A stretch of 64,000 nucleotides of DNA. It comes from Ambrosia x helenae (taxonomy: Eukaryota; Streptophyta; Magnoliopsida; Asterales; Asteraceae). Positions 58,522 through 64,000 of this stretch are shown one piece after another. The stretch's first letter is position 1, and every line of letters starts with the position of its first letter. The notes under the pieces are model-generated. The model was not told the DNA's origin. It ran no database searches and was given only the letters and a program-made list of their open reading frames with translations. The translations under genes and the position numbers were made by a program. The stretch covers positions 75,876,575 to 75,940,574 of the forward strand of contig CM061227.1 in assembly GCA_030844895.1 (NCBI GenBank). Reading direction: 5' to 3'.

Positions 58522-59928
58522 CTATAAATTTTTTTGAAATAAAACTAAGATTAGCCCAATGTAAAATAAAGCATAAACGGGTAATTGATCAAGATAAAAC
58601 ATACCCGTGACGAGATCCAGTTCATCACGTGCTTCTTCTGCATTCATAACAAAAGCTCTACCACGTCCTTGCTCAATTTTTGGAGGATTTTTGAGTTTTG
58701 GACAGTCAACTTTATAGTTGCCGGGTTCTTTACACTCGTAACAGAGCCGAGGACGATCAGGGTTGAACCTGCACTCTTTGGTCAGATGTCCGACTTTGTT
58801 GCATTTCTGACAGTGTGGTCCCCTGCATTCGCCAAAATGAAACCGTCCACATCGGTTGCATCTTTTCTTACAATCTCCTGTATGGTAGAACTTACACTTC
58901 TGACAAAACGGATTGCTTCCCTTATAAGGTCTCTTTTCTGGGTTTCCGTCTTCTCGGGAATTTTCTTGACTTTTTCCCGAAGTATTATAATTGGTGGGAC
59001 GGAAGGTTTCACTCCAACCTCTCTTATTACCTACTTGGACCTTATCTTTTTCTCGATGTCGAATTATGTCATCAGTTAAACTTAATGCTAGCTCACAAGC
59101 AACATCAAACTTAATTGGTTTGGCACCCCTGACTATTCCTTGGATTTGTGGATTTAGACCCCAAATAAATGTCCTTATTCGTTTCGGTTCGGGTGTTACT
59201 TGGTGTGGTACTAAACGAGCAAGTTGATTGAACTTATTAATATAGCTAATACAGTCTAGACCTTTCATCTCCGGTCCTAAAAATTCCATTTCCATTTTCT
59301 CTATCTCATTTATAGGACAGTATTTTTCGGTTATCAGGATTCTAAATTCTACCCAGGTCATGTTTGCCACAACACTTTTTCCTCTTACTTGTCTAATCAT
59401 GTTCCACCAATTTAAAGCTTCAGCTTTTAAGGAATGGGTGGCAAATTTTACTTGGTCACGGGGTGCACAGTTACTTATTTCTAAGATTGCTTCCATTTCT
59501 TCTAGCCATCTAGTGGCTTCGGTGGCCCCTGTACTACCGTCAAAAGACTCGGGTTTACATGCCATGAAGGACTTATAATCACAAGTTTTTCCTGAATTGT
59601 TTTCTAAATTAACATATTCTTCCTCTCTATTAAGGACGGGAGTTTTTGAGGTAGGTTGTTTTTCTATCCCTAGCATGTCCATTAAAGAGGGTATAGAATC
59701 ATGAATCCCGTCTAATACTTATTTTCTCATCTTTTCTTCTAACTCCGTTGTTTCGGTTGAGGTGGGATGTTCTTTTGTGATTGGTTCTTCAATAGGTTCG
59801 GTAGGTTTAGATGAAGAAGCATGATTTTTCTGTTTAGATCTTAAATCATTTTCAACTTTTGGCGTAGTTTTTGCTTTCCGCTCCTGATCGTCTAGGACTA
59901 GTCTTTCCACGAGGCATTTTTCTATAAA
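58522..59928 (-). pseudogene. Tekay-like Gag
   Basis: The main frame 58522-59682 has FDGSTGATEATRWLEEMEAI, LKAEALNWWNMIR and FNQLARLVPHQV, followed by zinc-knuckle-like cysteines (CQKCNKVGHLTKEC; CYECKEPGNYKVDC). An N-terminal piece (59719-59910) is separated by a stop at about 59719, and a further frame break sits near the likely start at about 59925. Gag forms the particle shell. Confidence 0.8.
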
Positions 59929-59934
59929 TACAAA

Positions 59935-60012
59935 TTTAATTTAATTAGTAATCTATTATAGTTTAGTTTTTATTTAAATATTTTGTTTGAAACACAAAAT
60001 AATAAAACATCT

Positions 60013-60066
<54 letters not shown>

Positions 60067-60978
60067 CAACAAAATATCTAGATATTCCATACACAATCTT
60101 GACCACCTACGAGATTCCGTACACATTCTTGACCACCTACAATTACTAGATAACTAAGTTACCTTACTACCACATACATTACTACATTACTAGTCATTAG
60201 ATGCACATTCTTTTTAGATTACCACACAATTCCTACACATAACATATTATTATTTCAAACTTCCTTCATGCACCTCCTACTTCCACCACCACCTTTCGAC
60301 CCACTACTCAAAGCACCAAGGGGTACTTGATTCCTCCATAATTTGCTTGGTTTGATAACTAAACCTCCTAATCACCTTCTTGAGTTCCTCCACCATGTCG
60401 AGTGCTTGATCGCGTTGAGCTTTCATTTTATATAACTTCCACCAAGGCTACATACTCTTATCGACTCACATAGTCATGAGATTGTTGGGCTATGTTGGTA
60501 CGATTAACTATGGTCGCTTCTAGGTATGGATCAATAACGGGAGTCATGGGAGGAACCGGGGGATAAGTAGGGTAATAAGCCAAAAGGTAGGGGTTTGTTT
60601 GGCTTGATCCATCCATTGAAATGTCACTAGAGGAGCTAAGAAAATCACCGAAGGTCGGGTCGGGATAATAGTGGGGTGGATGGGTTCGGACGGGGCGTAT
60701 ATCGGCTCGAGTAGTGGCCCAATAATGCCGATTGTCCCAAGGTTTAGTTCCAACCCATTATCTATCCACTCCAACCCTGGTATTTCGTTTATCAACTCTT
60801 CGGTACTCGGGATTTTTTGTGCATCGTTTTCCATGACACCTCTTGATTAGGAATCTCTCCTTCTTCGATATCTATCATGACTTCGACTTGCTCACCTTCA
60901 TTCGCCATTCTATTACACATAATTTTCAAACAAATAATTTAAGTTAGTTCTAATTATACCCACTATTTCCGAACCTGA
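59935..60978. other. Untranslated leader of the Tekay-like element
   Basis: Lies between the primer-binding site and gag on the minus strand. It contains a (TA)n tract at 60015-60063 and a 96-codon open frame (60544-60834) without a recognisable domain. Confidence 0.5.
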
Positions 60979-60990
60979 GCTCTGACACCA
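60979..60990 (-). other. Primer-binding site of the Tekay-like element
   Basis: Minus-strand TGGTGTCAGAGC lies three bases from the LTR. It resembles the initiator-tRNA complement TGGTATCAGAGC with one change. Confidence 0.7.
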
Positions 60991-60993
60991 ACA

Positions 60994-61199
60994 TGTAACA
61001 ACCCGAAATTTACCGAGTCATTACGGATTGGTAATCACGACAATAATTCTTTACTAAATAAACATCCATTTTATTACGAAACCATCATTACTTCATTATA
61101 TTACAAAACCGTCAACTTCCTTGTTCAAGTACATAACCACAAGACTTTTTAAACCAAACCAACAACTAAACAAAACAACTTGGCCGAAGCCATTCTTGG
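60994..61199 (-). repeat. LTR-B, truncated
   Basis: The outermost 206 bp of the second LTR, matching 50159-50364 with a few substitutions. It stops at CATTCTTGG, where the sequence jumps to flank text (CTCAGGACCCGACC) that also occurs at 49314. GG is shared by both partners at the joint. Confidence 0.85.
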
Positions 61200-61644
61200 C
61201 TCAGGACCCGACCCTCAAATGGGCCCGAACGTTTTTTAAAAATATACATATACATACACATATATATGGTTCCTGTACAAAGTACATTTTTCATACAAAG
61301 TGTGAGAAGTCTATTATAGTCATTGTGTTTTAAAGTTTGGCTATAATTTTTTTGATTCCTTTTGCATTGATTTATATAGAAAAGCACCAAACGTTACAAT
61401 TTAAAACACAATCAAATGTATTCTAGACATTAAATTTAAAACACACTGATTACTTTCTTCGTAGGGTGTTTTAGATTGCATGTCGAGAATGCATTAATTA
61501 GTGTTTTAAATTGTTAATTTTTGTGTTTTTTTTATATAATACTATGCCAAAGGAACATAAAACATCATGCCTAAAATTTAAAACACAATGCCTATATAAA
61601 CTTCTCACACTTTGTACGAAAAATGTACTTTGTACAGGAACCCC

Positions 61645-61686
<42 letters not shown>

Positions 61687-62034
61687 TAGGATCAAATACA
61701 AAGTGAAAGAAAAATAGGAAGTCGTAGGAAGGGTATCAAATGGGCTCCGATTGAACTCATTCAAGCGGCATTGGAATCGTCTTATCGAACCCTACGACGT
61801 TAGTTTTTACGTCTTTGTTTTTTGGGGTTCTAGCTTGTAGTTATTAGAATATGCGTTATATCATTGTGTCTTTTATGTATCATTGTGTCTTTTTCTTATT
61901 TTCATCATTGTGTCGTTTTTTAAATTCATTGTGTCTTTTTTCTTTAGTATTGTGTTATATTTTTTTGGCACTGTGTTATATTTTGTGGTTCATTGTGTCA
62001 TATTTCATGATCTATTGTGTTTTTTGTATCATTC
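61200..62034. repeat. Second copy of the left flank (copy of 49314-50158)
   Basis: It repeats the same order: CTCAGGACCCGACC, the MITE with TTCCTGTACAAAG ends (61268-61649), (TA)n, the GGGTTAGGATCAAATAC MITE part, up to the same target bases CATTC. Differences are a handful of substitutions and TA-length changes, about 1% by eye. Confidence 0.9.
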
Positions 62035-63730
62035 TGTAGCGATCCGGAATTTACCGAGTCATTATGGATTGGTAATCACGACAATAATTCTTTACTAAAT
62101 AAACGTCCATTTTATTACGAAACCATCATTACTTCATTATATTACAAAACCGTCAACTTCCTTGTTCAAGTACATAACCACAAGACTTTTTAAACCAAAC
62201 CAACAACTAAACAAAACAACTTGGCCGAAGCCATTCTTGGACACAATCCGGCCCACTGGGCCGGTTATTTATAAACTTTTCGTCTACACATTTAAACTAT
62301 GTTGAGCTCGGGTTCCATCGTTTCATTCATGTTCCTGAAATGCATGTCGAAAATACGTTAGCGATGCTAGTGAGTGGTGCCAAAAATGACTGATTAACAC
62401 TTTTCTTTTTATAAAACATGCAACTTTCGTATGGTTCGATCTTTTCTAAGGTAGAATGTATATCGATGGAACATTTTGACATATGTTATATGGTCCGATC
62501 CTCTAGGTGGTCGGAATACATTCATTTTAATACCGAATGGATCCACTCTCGTTGTTTCTATATGACCGAATTCTATGGTTTTTCATGATCATGACACAAT
62601 GCAAGTTAAAACAATTACTTGACCAACATGCATTTACCCCGAAAACATTATAAACAAATATGGGGTACACACACTCACATCTATGATTTCCGATTGATTC
62701 TTATCACTTTTCGTAAGGATTTGAGGTGCTCCGCTTTCCTGTTGCATGATAATAACGATTACTTGCAAGTATAAATATAGTATAGCTGGCCGTTACAGCT
62801 TAGGCGTATAAATAACTAGGCTAAAGCTGGCCATTACAGCTTGGCACTCGTGTTCCTACTAGATTAGAATAGATTACTTACCCGGATGATCGTAGCGTTT
62901 GGACAATATAACCGGCCGGTTATTTAACCTTGGCCGAGAGGTTCTATACTAAGCCCTAATATTATTGTTGTTGGTTTAAGATGGTGAAGGATTTAATATG
63001 GTAAATGATTTAACATGGTGAATGGTTAATATTGATGAAAGAGTTTGTTCATAGTCTGCATATTTTGAAAGGAGAAAGGAAATGAGAGTGGTTAAAGAAA
63101 ATGTGTAAAGTGGTTTTTGGAATTATGGTGGGCCGATGGGTTATTTATTAACCAACAGGTTTGTAGGTTCATGCATGTCATAAGTGCATCTAAAATCCTA
63201 GAGTGCAAGGGGGAAGTTACTAAGGCTTTGAGTGTGATTTTGAGAGAATCTTATAAAGGCTTAGGTGGAGCTATCATAAAAATGGCGGCTCATATATCCT
63301 TCTGCACGTGGCCGATTCATTTTATCAAATGATAATGGTCTTCTCCATCTATTGGGCTTTATTCCATAATTATAGGTTTGTATTAATGGACCTTGTAAGT
63401 ATATTATTGGGCTTATGATCTAAACATAGAAACAATAAAAAGGGCCGAAGGTTTTTGGGGTTAATAACTCTTATCGGGCCCAACTATTAACTAAAGGTTT
63501 AATCTGGGCCTTTACTTCTATCGGGTCCACTGTTACGGCCCACTTATTCTCTATTGGGCTTTCAAGGTATTCCGGTTATTGGGCCTTAGTATGGTCACTA
63601 ATGGGTCGGTTATTGGACTTGGTCTATTATCCGGGTAAGGTTATTGGGCAACACCCCTGGGTGGCCCAATACTATTCTATTAATTATTTAAGATTAACTA
63701 TAATCGTGATTAATTTTTAAAGTCGTTACA
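62035..63730 (-). repeat. LTR-C, complete and uninterrupted
   Basis: 1696 bp, TGTAGCGATCCGG...AAAGTCGTTACA, flanked by CATTC on both sides (62030-62034 and 63731-63735), so by itself it has the structure of a solo LTR at the original site. It lacks the solo-LTR insertion found in LTR-A. Confidence 0.9.
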
Positions 63731-63735
63731 CATTC

Positions 63736-64000
63736 TCACCATTCTCATTTTTTATAGCCTTTGTAGAATAACTCAACCCTATATATATATATATATATAT
63801 ATATTTATGAAATTCTATATTTATGATATATATTTGTGTTTTATATATTAAAGTCTTGTTAGTGGAGTTGAAAAAATCATGCTAGTTTAATATAGAGGTC
63901 TCAAGTTCAATCCTTGGCTCTTGTACCAATCGTATTCATTTTTTTTAATCCATTCCTCTTTACAAAATTTTGGGCTCAAATGTTTTTTTCGCCCGAGGCC
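63736..64000. other. Right flank
   Basis: Right end of the split MITE to 63780, a (TA)n tract, then AT-rich sequence leading to GGGCTCAAATG and CGCCCGAGGCC, likely near the right end of the outer hAT-like element. Confidence 0.4.

Larger units (their letters stand above)
50159..61199 (-). mobile_element. Decayed Ty3/gypsy chromovirus, Tekay-like
   Basis: Minus-strand element: 3' LTR (LTR-A) 50159-55255 including a later solo-LTR insertion, polypurine tract, then integrase with chromodomain, RNase H, RT, protease, gag, leader, primer-binding site, and the first 206 bp of the other LTR (LTR-B, from 60994). RT before integrase gives Ty3/gypsy. A C-terminal chromodomain-like segment suggests the Tekay/Del lineage. 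Many stops, frame breaks and a mutated protease site show it is inactive. LTR-B is cut at 61199, where a second copy of the left flank begins. Confidence 0.88.
49808..63780. mobile_element. MITE split by the Tekay-like element
   Basis: The left part 49808-50158 begins GGGTTAGGATCAAATACAAAG after (TA)n. The right part 63736-63780 ends GAATAACTCAACCCT before (TA)n. The retrotransposon duplicated CATTC on entry (50154-50158 and 63731-63735). The left part is also present again at 61683-62034. The TIR match is short, so the superfamily is not assigned. Confidence 0.6.
49278..64000. mobile_element. Outer hAT-like element hosting nested insertions (right end beyond window)
   Basis: The left end is CAGGGCCGGCCCTGAGCATG. 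GGCTCAGGACCCGACC text follows it, and TTGGGCTCAAATG...CGCCCGAGGCC at the end of the window looks like the approach to the opposite end. If so, all nested insertions from 49393 to 63780 lie inside it. The right terminus and TSD are outside the window. Confidence 0.4.

Noticed and set aside
58585..59227. Plus-strand frames up to 164 codons
   Set aside because: Antisense shadows of the chromovirus gag.

Overview
The window is AT-rich, transposon-dense nuclear DNA from a flowering plant, almost certainly a eudicot. Two single-copy plant genes with ordinary GT-AG introns sit among LTR retrotransposons, Helitrons, a MULE, hAT-like elements and Tourist-type MITEs. Several repeat types look familiar from Asteraceae, but that placement is an inference.

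Layout. 1-3370: probable 3' end and LTR of an LTR retrotransposon, then unassigned DNA. 3371-10361: three related Helitron-like elements, a MULE with a 9-bp target-site duplication (TSD), nested Tourist MITEs and a ~705-bp tandem duplication. 10619-15158 (+): a four-exon class I formin gene (766 aa deduced) with a fourth Helitron-like element and a ~270-bp palindrome in intron 3. 15159-24260: a foldback element, two hAT elements with perfect 8-bp TSDs, a 2.65-kb solo LTR (TSD ACCAT) and a 1.77-kb hAT-like element filled by a GC-rich minisatellite. 24261-35065 (-): a 14-exon RecQ helicase gene of the SIM type (RECQSIM), with two single-base frame breaks and three hAT-like elements in intron 11. 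35655-47741 (-): a young Sirevirus-type Ty1/copia retrotransposon with near-identical 719-bp LTRs, a long env-position ORF, and a 552-bp Helitron inserted in its RNase H region. 47742-64000: a deep nest in which a decayed Tekay-like Ty3/gypsy chromovirus sits in a MITE inside a larger hAT-like element. Its LTR hosts a 3.4-kb solo LTR that itself hosts a Tourist MITE. At 61199 the sequence jumps back to a second copy of the flank plus LTR, which looks like genuine rearrangement or two haplotypes joined in assembly.

The formin (actin nucleation at the plasma membrane) and RECQSIM (DNA repair helicase) have no evident functional link. Everything else is mobile-element material. No tRNA, rRNA or CRISPR array was seen. 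The most useful observations are the related Helitron-like elements plus a precise Helitron insertion in a young retrotransposon, the empty-site evidence in the Tekay LTR, the flank/LTR duplication at 61199, and frame breaks that cluster at short homopolymers.
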